Below are positions 45,249 through 54,427 of a stretch of 64,000 nucleotides of DNA, one piece after another. This DNA comes from Tianweitania populi (GTDB lineage Bacteria > Pseudomonadota > Alphaproteobacteria > Rhizobiales > Rhizobiaceae): positions 151,531-215,530 of the forward strand of contig NZ_BMZQ01000004.1 in assembly GCF_014652875.1 (NCBI RefSeq). Direction: 5' to 3'. A program made the translations under genes and the position numbers. Under the pieces are notes generated by a model. It had not been told where the DNA came from. It saw nothing but the letters and a program-made list of their open reading frames with translations, and did not search any database. The stretch's first letter is position 1; each line of letters opens with the position of its first letter.

Positions 45249-46030
45249 TGGCGCGTCAGGCACTCAACATCTATTCGGTCATCATCTACATTTTCCTGCT
45301 TCTGCCGATCGCCGTCGTGGTCGGCGCATCTTTCAACTCAGGCGAGTTCCTGACCTTCCCGCCGCAGGGGTTCTCGCTGCGTTGGTACGTGGCCTTCCTC
45401 AACAATGAAGTCTTCATGCGCGCGATCCGCACGTCGCTCTGGATCGCGGCAGTCGCCATGGTGGTGTCGGGTATCATAGGTACGATGGCCGCCGTGTATT
45501 ACGTGAACTATGCGGCCCGCTCGAAGGAAACCATCCGGATCGCCATGCTGTCGCCGCTGCTTCTGCCGGAAGTGCTGACGGCGATCTCGCTGCTCTTCTT
45601 CGTGTATGCGGTCGGCATCGGCACCACCACGATGTTCGGTCTTCTGGTCGGCCATGTGCTGATCACGCTGCCCTTCGTGTTCATGAACGTGACCTCCAGC
45701 CTCGAGGGCTACGATCCTGACTGGTCGATGGCGGCGCAGTCGCTGGGTGCAAGCCGCTGGACCCGCTTCCGCCGCATCACCTTGCCGCTGATCAAGCCCG
45801 GCGTCTTCAGCGGATGCTTGTTTGCGTTCGTGATCTCCTTCGACGTCTTCACCATCAGCTTCATGCTGAAGAGCATCGGCAGTTCCACGCTGCCAATCCA
45901 GCTGTTCGATTACCTGAAGACGAACTACACGCCGGAAGCGGCCGCCGTTTCGACCGTCTCGATCGTCGTCACCATCCTGGTTGTCATCATATCGGAAAAG
46001 GTCTTGGGCCTGCGCGTGCATCGTTTCTGA
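45248..46030 (+). CDS. ABC transporter permease, PotC type
   Basis: A 260-residue permease with six hydrophobic segments and the coupling loop DWSMAAQSLGASRWTRFRRITLPLIKPG (conserved A and G in the EAA region). It is the second half of the channel. The ATG at 45248 (MARQALNIYSV) overlaps the upstream stop; a much longer frame upstream runs antiparallel in sense through the ATPase region and is not real. Confidence 0.9.
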   Translation: MARQALNIYSVIIYIFLLLPIAVVVGASFNSGEFLTFPPQGFSLRWYVAFLNNEVFMRAIRTSLWIAAVAMVVSGIIGTMAAVYYVNYAARSKETIRIAMLSPLLLPEVLTAISLLFFVYAVGIGTTTMFGLLVGHVLITLPFVFMNVTSSLEGYDPDWSMAAQSLGASRWTRFRRITLPLIKPGVFSGCLFAFVISFDVFTISFMLKSIGSSTLPIQLFDYLKTNYTPEAAAVSTVSIVVTILVVIISEKVLGLRVHRF

Positions 46031-46082
46031 CGGGCGTTCCCCGGCTTCGTCACACGCGATGGACTACCAAGGCTTTCACAGG

Positions 46083-47720
46083 ATGCACGCTATAAAACCG
46101 GTTTTCGAGCTTCTGGCCCAATCCCTCCACGCTCACGGCGTGACGGAGCTTTTCGGCCTGATTGGTGATGCTAACCTCTACATGGTCGATGCCTGGGTGC
46201 GCGCAGACTGGGGCCGCTATACGGCGTGTGCGCACGAAGCAACGGCGGTCCTTGCGGCACTCGGCTATGCTCAGGTATCCGGGCTGACTGGCGTGGCGAC
46301 AATCACCCATGGGCCGGCTCTTACCAATGCCATGACTGCCTTGGCCGAAGGAGCCAAGGGCGGCATCCCGGTGGTCTTGCTCTGCGGCGACACGGCGCCG
46401 CATGATCGCGAACATCTGCAAAAGATCGACCAGCGCGAGTTGGTCAAGGCAACGGGTGCCGGCTTCGTGGACATGCGAACGCCGGATACTGCCTCGAGCG
46501 ATCTGGCGCGTGCCTTTCGGCAAGCTTCCCTCGAGCGGCGACCAGTTGTGTTCAACATGCGCGCAGATCTGCAATGGGAGAAGACGGCTGCAAGTCCGGT
46601 GAAGCTGCCTATTCCTGTTGTTCGGACTGTCATCGTTGAAGGTGACGCGTTCGACGAGGCCCTTGGTGCGATTGCCTCCGCCAAGCGGCCTCTCATCCTT
46701 GCCGGCCGAGGCGCCATAGCGCCGGATGTAAAGGCTGCGCTCCTCCGCCTCGCCGCCCGCCTCGAAGCGCCCGTCGCAACGACACTGAAAGCATCCGGCC
46801 TCTTTCACGGCGCACCCTTCGACCTCGGCGTTCTCGGTACGCTTGCCCGCCCTGTCGCCCTCGAAACACTGCTGAAGTCCGACTGCGTCATCGCCTTTGG
46901 CGCAAGCCTCAGCCGGTTGACGACCGATAACGGCAAGCTGCTCGACGGCAAGCGCGTGATCCAGATCCTAGGCGATCCACTGGATAACGACCGGCGCACC
47001 GATCCGGGCATGCTGTTGATTGCCGACCCCGCTTCGATGGCCGACAAGATTGTTGAAATGCTTGATCTGGCCGAGATTGCACCATCGGGCGCAACCGATG
47101 CTGATCTCGCCGAAGCCTTGTCGCGAGAGGCAGAGGCACAAGCACAACTGCCGCCAACGCGCGAGACTTCGGACGGCACCATCGACTATGAGCCCGCCTT
47201 GCGACGGATCCATCAAGCCTTGCCATGCGACCGGGTGCTCGTGACGGATCTTGGCCGCTTCGTGGTTTCCGCCTGGCGAAACCTTCCCGTGAGCGACCCG
47301 CGCCATCTCGTTTATACTGCCAATTTCGCCTCAATCGGCTGCGGCCTCGGAGAAGCGATCGGGGCAGCAAGAGCGGCGCCTGACAAACTGACCGTTCTAG
47401 TTGCCGGCGACGGCGGCTTCACCATGGGCGGCTTGACCGAGCTCTCGACCGTGGTGCGCGAGAAGCTCAACCTTGCCATCATCCTCTGCAACGATGGCAG
47501 CTACGGAGCTGAACACATCCAGTTCACGAACAAGGGCATGTCGCCCGCTCTGTCCATGACAAGCCCGCCTGATTTTACCGGCATAGCGCGGGCCATGGGT
47601 ATGACCGCTTGTAAGGTCCCAAATCCAGCGGAGCTAGAGGTAGCGCTGAAAACGCTGACCAGCCGGAACGGACCAAGCTTGATCGAGCTTAGCTTGGATC
47701 CCGAAAAGGTATTTATGTGA
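46083..47720 (+). CDS. Thiamine diphosphate-dependent enzyme, acetolactate synthase-like
   Basis: A ThDP enzyme of about 545 residues with the three-domain acetolactate synthase/decarboxylase layout. The catalytic glutamate is E52 in CAHEATAVLAALG; a central domain follows (about 190-320). The cofactor motif GDGGFTMGGLTELSTVVREKLNLAIILCNDGSYG is at about 440-475, beginning with GDG and ending with the metal-binding N. Two ATGs, 46059 and 46083, are possible; neither has a good ribosome site. It has no small regulatory subunit gene nearby and its place at the end of a transporter/oxygenase operon suggests a catabolic lyase or decarboxylase rather than valine synthesis. Confidence 0.85.
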   Translation: MHAIKPVFELLAQSLHAHGVTELFGLIGDANLYMVDAWVRADWGRYTACAHEATAVLAALGYAQVSGLTGVATITHGPALTNAMTALAEGAKGGIPVVLLCGDTAPHDREHLQKIDQRELVKATGAGFVDMRTPDTASSDLARAFRQASLERRPVVFNMRADLQWEKTAASPVKLPIPVVRTVIVEGDAFDEALGAIASAKRPLILAGRGAIAPDVKAALLRLAARLEAPVATTLKASGLFHGAPFDLGVLGTLARPVALETLLKSDCVIAFGASLSRLTTDNGKLLDGKRVIQILGDPLDNDRRTDPGMLLIADPASMADKIVEMLDLAEIAPSGATDADLAEALSREAEAQAQLPPTRETSDGTIDYEPALRRIHQALPCDRVLVTDLGRFVVSAWRNLPVSDPRHLVYTANFASIGCGLGEAIGAARAAPDKLTVLVAGDGGFTMGGLTELSTVVREKLNLAIILCNDGSYGAEHIQFTNKGMSPALSMTSPPDFTGIARAMGMTACKVPNPAELEVALKTLTSRNGPSLIELSLDPEKVFM

Positions 47721-47778
47721 CGACCCGCGGGCTATCCGACGCTGTTTCACCTTGAGCGAATGACGCTCGAAGCGACTG

Positions 47779-47826
47779 CAACTGCAAAGAAGGCGCTGCA
47801 TCTCAGCTAAGCCTTCTCTGCAGTTG
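47779..47826. terminator. Bidirectional terminator between ThDP-enzyme gene and ureC
   Basis: Two 16-nt arms, 47779-47794 (starts CAACTGCA) and 47811-47826 (ends GCAGTTG), are complementary at 15 of 16 positions around a 16-nt loop, in a convergent intergenic gap. It is the strongest hairpin of that gap and probably ends both operons. Confidence 0.65.
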
Positions 47827-47835
47827 AAGCAGCAG

Positions 47836-49548
47836 CTAGAACAAGAAGTATCGCTGCGCCATCGGGAGCACGTCCGCCGGTTCGCAGGTCAGCAGCATGC
47901 CATCGGCGCGAACCTCATAGGTCTCCGGATCGACCTCCAGATACGGCGTGGCATCGTTGAGTTTCATCGCGGCCTTGCCGATCCCGCCGCGCGTATTCTC
48001 AACCGCGATCATGGCCTTATCGACGCCAAGCCGCTCGCGCAAACCGCTGTCGAGTGCCGCGCGGGACGTGAAGGTTACGGAGGACGCCGACACCGCCTTG
48101 CCATAGGCGCCAAACATTGGACGGTAATGCATCGGCTGCGGTGTTGGAATGGATGCGTTCGGATCGCCCATCGGCGCGGCGACGATGGTGCCGCCGAGCA
48201 GAACCAGTTCCGGTTTTACGCCGAAGAAGGCCGGCTTCCACAAAACGAGGTCGGCGCGCTTGCCGACCTCGATGGAGCCGATGTGGCGCGACACGCCATG
48301 GGCGATTGCCGGGTTGATCGTGTATTTGGCGATGTAGCGGCGGACGCGGAAATTGTCGTTGTTTCCGGTTTCTTCCGGCAGGGCCCCGCGCTGGCGCTTC
48401 ATCTTGTCGGCGGTCTGCCAAGTGCGGATGATAACCTCGCCGACCCGCCCCATCGCCTGGCTGTCCGACGAAATGATCGAAAACGCGCCAAGGTCGTGCA
48501 GAATATCTTCCGCGGCAATCGTTTCCTTGCGGATGCGGCTTTCGGCGAAGGCAACGTCTTCGGGGATGGAAGCATCGAGATGATGGCACACCATCAGCAT
48601 GTCGAGGTGTTCGGCCACCGTGTTGCGCGTATAAGGGCGGGTCGGGTTGGTCGAGGACGGAATGACGTTGGCGAAACCCGCCACCTTGATGATATCAGGC
48701 GCATGGCCGCCGCCCGCACCCTCCGTATGATAGGAATGGATGGTGCGGCCCTTGAAGGCCGCCAGCGTGTCTTCCACGAAGCCGCTTTCATTCAGCGTGT
48801 CGGTGTGGATCATCACCTGCACGTCGAAATCGTCGGCGACGTTCAGGCAGTTGTCGATCGCGGCCGGCGTCGTGCCCCAGTCTTCATGCAGCTTGAGCGC
48901 GCAGGCTCCACCTTCCACCATCTCGATCAGCGCGCCGGGCAGCGAGGCGTTGCCCTTACCCGCAAGGCCGATGTTCATGGGAAAGGCGTCGAAGGACTGG
49001 ATCATCCGACCGAGATGCCACGGACCGGGCGTGCAGGTCGTAGCAAGCGTGCCATGCGCTGGTCCGGTGCCACCACCGAGCATCGAGGTGAGGCCGGACA
49101 TCAGCGCTTCTTCGATCTGCTGCGGGCAGATGAAATGGATATGCGTGTCGAAACCGCCGGCCGTGAGGATTTTGCCTTCGCCTGCGATTACCTCCGTGCC
49201 GGGCCCGACGATGATCGTCACGCCGGCTTGCGTATCGGGATTGCCGGCCTTGCCGATGCTTGCGATTAAGCCATCGCGCAGACCGACATCGGCCTTGTAG
49301 ATACCGGTGTGATCGACGATCAGCGCATTGGTGATGACTGTGTCGACGGCCCCTTGCGCGCGAGTCGCCTGGCTCTGGCCCATCCCGTCGCGGATCACCT
49401 TGCCGCCGCCGAACTTCACCTCCTCGCCATAGATGGTGAAATCCTTCTCGACCTCGATGAAGAGTTCCGTGTCGGCCAGCCGGACCTTGTCGCCGACGGT
49501 CGGGCCGTACATGTCGGCATAGGCCGCGCGGGAGATCTTTGCCGGCAT
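47836..49548 (-). CDS. ureC: Urease alpha subunit
   Basis: The catalytic subunit of nickel urease, 570 residues, the usual length. Nickel ligands H136 and H138 lie in THIHFI, the carbamylated lysine is K219 in [20 protein letters not shown] gives further ligands and C321-H322 in VCHHL is the mobile-flap pair. All catalytic residues that can be seen are intact. The ATG at 49548 shares one base with the ureB stop (TGATG). It is the last gene of the urt-ure operon. Confidence 0.97.
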   Translation of the reverse strand: MPAKISRAAYADMYGPTVGDKVRLADTELFIEVEKDFTIYGEEVKFGGGKVIRDGMGQSQATRAQGAVDTVITNALIVDHTGIYKADVGLRDGLIASIGKAGNPDTQAGVTIIVGPGTEVIAGEGKILTAGGFDTHIHFICPQQIEEALMSGLTSMLGGGTGPAHGTLATTCTPGPWHLGRMIQSFDAFPMNIGLAGKGNASLPGALIEMVEGGACALKLHEDWGTTPAAIDNCLNVADDFDVQVMIHTDTLNESGFVEDTLAAFKGRTIHSYHTEGAGGGHAPDIIKVAGFANVIPSSTNPTRPYTRNTVAEHLDMLMVCHHLDASIPEDVAFAESRIRKETIAAEDILHDLGAFSIISSDSQAMGRVGEVIIRTWQTADKMKRQRGALPEETGNNDNFRVRRYIAKYTINPAIAHGVSRHIGSIEVGKRADLVLWKPAFFGVKPELVLLGGTIVAAPMGDPNASIPTPQPMHYRPMFGAYGKAVSASSVTFTSRAALDSGLRERLGVDKAMIAVENTRGGIGKAAMKLNDATPYLEVDPETYEVRADGMLLTCEPADVLPMAQRYFLF

Positions 49549-49853
49549 CAGAGTTCTCCCATGATCTTCTGCTGGAAGCCGTAAACCTGACGCGAGCCGC
49601 CAAGTGGCACCAGCCGCACTTCGCGGGTTTGTCCCGGTTCGAACCGCACCGCCGTTCCCGCCGCGATATCGAGGCGCATGCCACGCGCCTTGTCGCGCTC
49701 AAAGCGCAGACCTTCGTTGACCTCGAAGAAGTGGTAGTGCGAGCCGACCTGAACCGGCCGATCGCCCGTATTGGCGACTTCCAGCACAAGCTGCGGCGCG
49801 CCGGCGTTCAGCTCGATCTCGCCGCTTTGTGTTATCACTTCTCCGGGGATCAT
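49548..49853 (-). CDS. ureB: Urease beta subunit
   Basis: A 101-residue structural subunit starting MIPGEVI, with [39 protein letters not shown] as the conserved core (beginning at GSHYHF). The ATG at 49853 is preferred; the frame extends by five residues upstream. It is separate from ureA, as in the three-subunit bacterial ureases, and lies between ureJ and ureC. Confidence 0.96.
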   Translation of the reverse strand: MIPGEVITQSGEIELNAGAPQLVLEVANTGDRPVQVGSHYHFFEVNEGLRFERDKARGMRLDIAAGTAVRFEPGQTREVRLVPLGGSRQVYGFQQKIMGEL

Positions 49854-49857
49854 GGCG

Positions 49858-50454
49858 TCAGGCTCCAAGCGCCAGCCAAAGACCGGCCAGTGCCGTCAGA
49901 CCACCGGCGCCACGCGTCACCATCTGGCCAAGTTGCCCGCCAAACACCCGACCCAGTCCAAGGCCGATCACCACGCCCGCCAGGTGCAGAAAAGCGGTGG
50001 CCAGCGCAAAGCCGATCATGAAGGACGCAGCCCCTGCCTCGCCGAGTTCCCCGCCATGCGCATGGCCATGGAAGAAGGCGAAGAAGCCGACCATCGCCAT
50101 GGCCGCCGGCGTGGGAACCTTGAGCGCTGCCGCCGCTGCCAACCCGATGACGACGACGGAAGCGAGGATCACAGGTTCCACAAAGGGCAGCGGTGCGCCG
50201 AAAAGGGCTGCGGCAAAGCCGAGCATCATCGTTCCGACGAAGGCCACTGGCACCTGCCACAGCGCACGACCGCCGAGCAAAGCCGCCCACAGCCCGACCG
50301 CGACCATGGCAAGGATATGATCGGCGCCAAACAGCGGATGCGAGAAGCCTGCTGCAAACGAGCCGTGCTCGCCCGGATCGAGATGCGCGAAAGCGGGCGC
50401 GGTTGCAGCGAGAAAAACGAAAGCGCTGATTGCCAGGCGGTTGCGGATCATCAT
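49858..50454 (-). CDS. ureJ: HupE/UreJ nickel permease
   Basis: A 198-residue membrane protein of the HupE/UreJ family, thought to bring nickel for the enzyme. A signal-like N-terminus (to about 23, ending APAFA) is followed by the family hallmark [18 protein letters not shown], and [10 protein letters not shown] in the middle adds histidine ligands; six hydrophobic segments in total. The start has an AGGGAA site. It is inserted between ureA and ureB in the operon, an arrangement seen in several rhizobia. Confidence 0.92.
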   Translation of the reverse strand: MMIRNRLAISAFVFLAATAPAFAHLDPGEHGSFAAGFSHPLFGADHILAMVAVGLWAALLGGRALWQVPVAFVGTMMLGFAAALFGAPLPFVEPVILASVVVIGLAAAAALKVPTPAAMAMVGFFAFFHGHAHGGELGEAGAASFMIGFALATAFLHLAGVVIGLGLGRVFGGQLGQMVTRGAGGLTALAGLWLALGA

Positions 50455-50481
50455 GGGTGTTCCCTCGGATATTGCTGGTAA

Positions 50482-50784
50482 TCAGCGGATGGGCTCGTGA
50501 ACGGTCACCAGCTTGGTGCCGTCCGGGAATGTTGCCTCCACTTGAATGTCGTGGATCATTTCAGGCACGCCTTCCATGACCTGTTCGCGCGTAATCACAT
50601 GCGCGCCGGCTTCCATCAGATCGGCAACCGCCCGCCCATCGCGCGCGCCTTCGACCACGAAATCACTGATCAGAGCGATAGCCTCGGGATGGTTGAGCTT
50701 CACGCCGCGCTCAAGTCTGCGTCGCGCGACTATCGCCGCCATGGAAATCAGCAGCTTGTCTTTTTCGCGCGGAGTGAGGTTCAT
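50482..50784 (-). CDS. ureA: Urease gamma subunit
   Basis: A 100-residue structural subunit with [36 protein letters not shown] (starts at RGVKLN) and the C-terminal VTVHEPIR, which are characteristic. The ATG at 50784 is chosen; a longer frame upstream overlaps ureD and is spurious. It lies 13 nt after ureD. Confidence 0.96.
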   Translation of the reverse strand: MNLTPREKDKLLISMAAIVARRRLERGVKLNHPEAIALISDFVVEGARDGRAVADLMEAGAHVITREQVMEGVPEMIHDIQVEATFPDGTKLVTVHEPIR

Positions 50785-50797
50785 TGTCCGGTCCTTC

Positions 50798-51631
50798 TCA
50801 GATGGTCCACAAGCGCGGCAGCGTACCGGCGCCTGAAAGCAGCGCGATGGCTGGAGCCAGAACGCGTCGCAACGCCAGGCCGGATGGCGCGAGCGCGCGC
50901 AGAACCAGCCGATCTTCGATGACGCTTGCGCCGGCTGCAACATGCGCCGGAAGCAAGGAGCGCAGCGCTTCAAGCTTGTTCGCGGCATCGGGCGTTATCG
51001 CCAGCACGGTGGCAAAGGCATTGTTGCCGGCGAGAAGCGAGAGGGCGCCGCGTTCGATGTCGGTTCCGTCCAGACGTGTCGCTTCCGCATGGATCAGCCG
51101 CCCGTTGCGACGAATGCGCCAGTTGTCGCTGAGGCAGGCACGGCGCGCCGTCTCCCCCATAGCCTCTCGGCCAAGAAGAACCGCTTCCACTGCCGTAAAG
51201 GTCGCGCCCTCCTCCAGATCGACCTCAAGCCTGCGCTCGAGGCGGCTCCTTTCGAACAGGATCGTTTCCTGCGGCAGCCAGTCGAGATGGGCATCGCGCC
51301 CAACCTGAAGCTTCACCAAAATCTCGGCAGCATCCCCGGTCGACCGGTAAGCGCGTTCGCAGGCTTGCGTCGTCAGCACCACCTTACAGCCGGCGGAAGC
51401 CTCGGCTTCCCAGCCAATCGCATCGCCGCCGGTAAGCCCCCCGGACGTGTTGATGAGCACCGCCTCCAGCGCCGATCCGTGCGCCCGCGGCAATCGAAGC
51501 TTGCAGCAGCCTTCCTGGTAGAGCGTCGCCAACCGCGTCCGGCCATCACGCAACTGCGTACCCAGCCGACCCGTGCCGGAGGAGCGTTGCATGGTGATAG
51601 GAGGCGCTGCGTTCGTGAGCTGAGATTGCAT
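50798..51631 (-). CDS. ureD: Urease accessory protein UreD
   Basis: A 277-residue chaperone (UreD/UreH) that binds apo-urease with UreF and UreG for nickel insertion. [37 protein letters not shown] contains the diagnostic GGLTGGD and TTQACERAY motifs, and [13 protein letters not shown] follows. It starts 4 nt after urtE, which places urease maturation in the same transcript as urea uptake. Confidence 0.94.
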   Translation of the reverse strand: MQSQLTNAAPPITMQRSSGTGRLGTQLRDGRTRLATLYQEGCCKLRLPRAHGSALEAVLINTSGGLTGGDAIGWEAEASAGCKVVLTTQACERAYRSTGDAAEILVKLQVGRDAHLDWLPQETILFERSRLERRLEVDLEEGATFTAVEAVLLGREAMGETARRACLSDNWRIRRNGRLIHAEATRLDGTDIERGALSLLAGNNAFATVLAITPDAANKLEALRSLLPAHVAAGASVIEDRLVLRALAPSGLALRRVLAPAIALLSGAGTLPRLWTI

Positions 51632-51635
51632 GATA

Positions 51636-52343
51636 TCAGACGGTGAGATGCCGCTTTACCTCAGGCATGTCGAGATCGCTGGCTGGCCCCGAATGCAGTA
51701 TCTCACCGCGATCCATGATGTAGATGGCGTCGGCGAGCTGCCGGCAGAAGTCGAGATATTGTTCGACCAGCAGGATCGTCATGCCCATCTGGTCGCGAAG
51801 GAATTGCAGAGCGCGGCCGATGTCCTTGATGATGGAGGGCTGAATGCCTTCGGTCGGCTCGTCGAGGATCAGCAGTTTCGGCCGCATGACCAATGCCCGG
51901 CCGATCGCGAGTTGCTGTTGCTGGCCACCGGAAAGATCGCCGCCTCGACGTGCCAGCATCGCGTTCAGCACGGGAAAAAGCTGGAAAACATCGGAAGGAA
52001 TGCTCCTGTTTTTCCGGTTTAGCGGCGCAAAACCGGTGAAAAGGTTCTCCTTGACGGTCAAAAGCGGGAAGATTTCCCGCCCTTGCGGCACAAATCCGAT
52101 GCCAGAACGGGCTCGATCATATGCGGCCGTAGAGCCGATCGACCTGCCCTCGAACTGCACGCTGCCCGATGTCAGCCGATGATGACCGACGATCGCGCGC
52201 ATCAGACTGGTCTTGCCGACGCCGTTGCGGCCAAGCACGCAGGTGATCTTGCCCGGCTCGGCTTGAAGCGAGACGCCGCGCAGAGCTTGCGCCGCGCCAT
52301 AATGCAGAACCGCGTTTTTGACTTCGAGCATGCTGATACTCAC
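51636..52343 (-). CDS. urtE: Urea ABC transporter ATP-binding protein UrtE
   Basis: A 235-residue ATPase of the LivF branch specific to urea systems. It has Walker A GRNGVGKTS, signature LSGGQQQQLAIGRAL, Walker B LLILDEPTEGIQPSII (the EGIQPSI ending is typical of UrtE) and a C-terminal MPEVKRHLTV. The ATG overlaps the urtD stop by four bases. Confidence 0.93.
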   Translation of the reverse strand: MSISMLEVKNAVLHYGAAQALRGVSLQAEPGKITCVLGRNGVGKTSLMRAIVGHHRLTSGSVQFEGRSIGSTAAYDRARSGIGFVPQGREIFPLLTVKENLFTGFAPLNRKNRSIPSDVFQLFPVLNAMLARRGGDLSGGQQQQLAIGRALVMRPKLLILDEPTEGIQPSIIKDIGRALQFLRDQMGMTILLVEQYLDFCRQLADAIYIMDRGEILHSGPASDLDMPEVKRHLTV

Positions 52344-53092
52344 CGTCCGAGATAGACTTCGACCACGCGCGGGTCGGCGGAAACATGGTCGAGCGATCCT
52401 TCAGACAGCACCGAGCCTTCATGCAGGCAGGTGACCTTGACGCCGAGTTCCCTAACGAAATGCATGTCGTGTTCGACCACGATCACGGAATGATCGCGTG
52501 CTATGTCCTTGAGGAGCCTTGCAGTTTCTTCCGTTTCCGCGTCGGTCATGCCGGCCACAGGTTCGTCGACCAGAAGCAGTTTCGGGTCCTGGGCGAGCAG
52601 CATGCCGATTTCCAGCCACTGCTTTTGGCCGTGACTAAGATCGGCGGCAAGATCGTCGCGGCGGTGGGTAAGACGGACCGTTTGGAGGATCTCGTCGATC
52701 CGCACGCTTTCCCCTGACGATCGGCGCGCGAACAGGGCCGACAGGATCGAGCGCTCGCCGGCAAGTGCCAGAACCAGATTGTCCTCAACCGTATGGCTTT
52801 CGAACACCGTCGGCTTCTGGAACTTGCGGCCGATGCCCATCGTGGCGATGTCGGCTTCGTCATGCTTGGTGAGATCGACGTCCCCGTTAAAGAAGACCTG
52901 TCCAGAATTTGGCCGGGTCTTGCCGGTAATGATGTCCATCATGGTGGTCTTGCCAGCGCCGTTGGGGCCGATGATCGCGCGCATCTCGCCCTGGTCGAGA
53001 ACCAGCGACAGATTGTTGATCGCCTTGAAGCCGTCAAAGGCAACCGATACGCCGTCGAGGTAGAGGATGGTTCCGCTTTTGCTCATGCTCAT
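52340..53092 (-). CDS. urtD: Urea ABC transporter ATP-binding protein UrtD
   Basis: A 250-residue ATPase of the LivG branch with Walker A GPNGAGKTT, signature LSHGQKQWLEIGMLL (LSHGQ is the usual UrtD variant) and Walker B LLLVDEPVAGMTDAE. The ATG at 53092 overlaps the urtC stop by four bases; the longer frame upstream is inside urtC and spurious. Confidence 0.93.
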   Translation of the reverse strand: MSMSKSGTILYLDGVSVAFDGFKAINNLSLVLDQGEMRAIIGPNGAGKTTMMDIITGKTRPNSGQVFFNGDVDLTKHDEADIATMGIGRKFQKPTVFESHTVEDNLVLALAGERSILSALFARRSSGESVRIDEILQTVRLTHRRDDLAADLSHGQKQWLEIGMLLAQDPKLLLVDEPVAGMTDAETEETARLLKDIARDHSVIVVEHDMHFVRELGVKVTCLHEGSVLSEGSLDHVSADPRVVEVYLGR

Positions 53093-54243
53093 TCCGCCGG
53101 CTGGACTTCGGCGCCGGGCAAGGGCGCGGGCTCTTGTTTGCGTATGCGACGGCGGTGGCCCGTCCACTGGTCGTAAAGACCGAGGATGCCCTTGGGCAGG
53201 AACAGCGTGACGAAGATGAACAGCCCTCCAAGCGCAAACAGCCAGAGTTCCGGCAGCGCGCCGGTGAACCAGCTTTTTGCGCCATTCACCAGCAACGCGC
53301 CGATAATGGGTCCGATGATCGTGCCGCGCCCGCCCACTGCCGTCCACACTACGACTTCGATGGAGTTGGCCGGTGCAAATTCGCCGGGATTGATGATGCC
53401 GACCTGCGGCACGTAAAGCGCGCCCGCAATGCCGGCCATGACAGCCGAGACGGTGAAGGCGAAAAGCTTGACGTTTTCCGGCCGCCAGCCAAGGAAGCGC
53501 GTGCGGGGCTCGGCGTCACGCACCGCAATCATCAGCTTTCCATACTTGGAGCCGACGATGGCCGCAGTGACCACGACGCCCAGTGCCAGCGCCAAAGCGC
53601 TCAGGGCAAACAGGGTTGCGCGCGTCGTTTGCGCCTGGACGGGGAAACCCACGATGTCTTTGAAGTCGGTCAGTCCATTATTGCCGCCAAAGCCCATGTC
53701 ATTGCGGAAAAAGGCGAGCAGCAGCGCGTAGGTCATCGCCTGGGTGATGATGGAGAGGTAAACGCCGGTCACCCGCGAGCGGAATGCGAACCAGCCGAAC
53801 ACGAAGGCGAGCAGACCGGGCACGGCCATCACCATCAAGGCCGCGAACCAGAAATGGTCGAAGCCGAGCCAGAACCACGGCAGTTCCCGATAGTTCAGGA
53901 AGACCATGAAATCGGGCAGGATCGGGTTGGCGTAGACACCGCGCGAGCCGATCTGGCGCATAAGATACATGCCCATTGCATAGCCGCCGAGCGAGAAAAA
54001 GGCGCCGTGGCCGAGCGAGAGAATGCCGCAATAGCCCCAAACCAAATCGAGCGCGAGGGCCAGCAGGGCATAACAGAGATACTTGCCGAACAGCGCAACG
54101 AGGTAGGTCGGCACATGGAAGGGATTGTCTGCCGGCAGGGCCAGGTTCAGCACCGGCACGAGGATGGCTACCGCCACGAGAAGCAGCAGCGTGAGCTGGA
54201 TGCGGGGGCTGAAACCGTTGCTCAGGAAGCGTTGTGTGATCAT
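53089..54243 (-). CDS. urtC: Urea ABC transporter permease UrtC
   Basis: A 384-residue LivM-type permease with about nine hydrophobic segments. DLVWGYCGILSLGHGAFFSLGGYAMGMYL includes the conserved GYCGILSLGHGAFF, and VRDAEPRTRFLGWRPENVK forms the coupling loop; both match UrtC. It is preceded by a 184-nt gap that holds an inverted repeat and is the only long gap inside the urt-ure operon. Confidence 0.93.
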   Translation of the reverse strand: MITQRFLSNGFSPRIQLTLLLLVAVAILVPVLNLALPADNPFHVPTYLVALFGKYLCYALLALALDLVWGYCGILSLGHGAFFSLGGYAMGMYLMRQIGSRGVYANPILPDFMVFLNYRELPWFWLGFDHFWFAALMVMAVPGLLAFVFGWFAFRSRVTGVYLSIITQAMTYALLLAFFRNDMGFGGNNGLTDFKDIVGFPVQAQTTRATLFALSALALALGVVVTAAIVGSKYGKLMIAVRDAEPRTRFLGWRPENVKLFAFTVSAVMAGIAGALYVPQVGIINPGEFAPANSIEVVVWTAVGGRGTIIGPIIGALLVNGAKSWFTGALPELWLFALGGLFIFVTLFLPKGILGLYDQWTGHRRRIRKQEPAPLPGAEVQPAE

Positions 54244-54307
54244 CCGGTTATGCTCCCTGACGCACCGACGCCAAGCCGAACTTCGGACAAGGCCCCATCC
54301 CTCCAGC

Positions 54308-54399
54308 CGTCATCCTCGGGCTCGTCCCGAGGATCTACCCACGCTTCTAAGTTCCCCCTGCTATGGGTGCAGATCCTCGGTACAAGCCCGAGGATGACG
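54308..54399. repeat. Intergenic inverted repeat between urtB and urtC
   Basis: Two 29-nt arms, 54308-54336 and 54371-54399, are inverted copies matching at 27 of 29 positions, separated by 34 nt. Each arm is itself partly palindromic around CATCCTCGGG...CCGAGGAT. This GTCATCCTCGGG-type word is, from memory, a common scattered intergenic repeat of Hyphomicrobiales. Transcribed, the pair would form a long hairpin that could lower expression downstream or stabilise urtAB mRNA. Confidence 0.75.
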
Positions 54400-54427
54400 G
54401 GCGTAGTTGGTACGCTGAAAACCGCGA

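Noticed and set aside
47824..49269. Plus-strand open frame of 481 codons over ureC
   Set aside because: It is a shadow of ureC, whose catalytic residues are all present.
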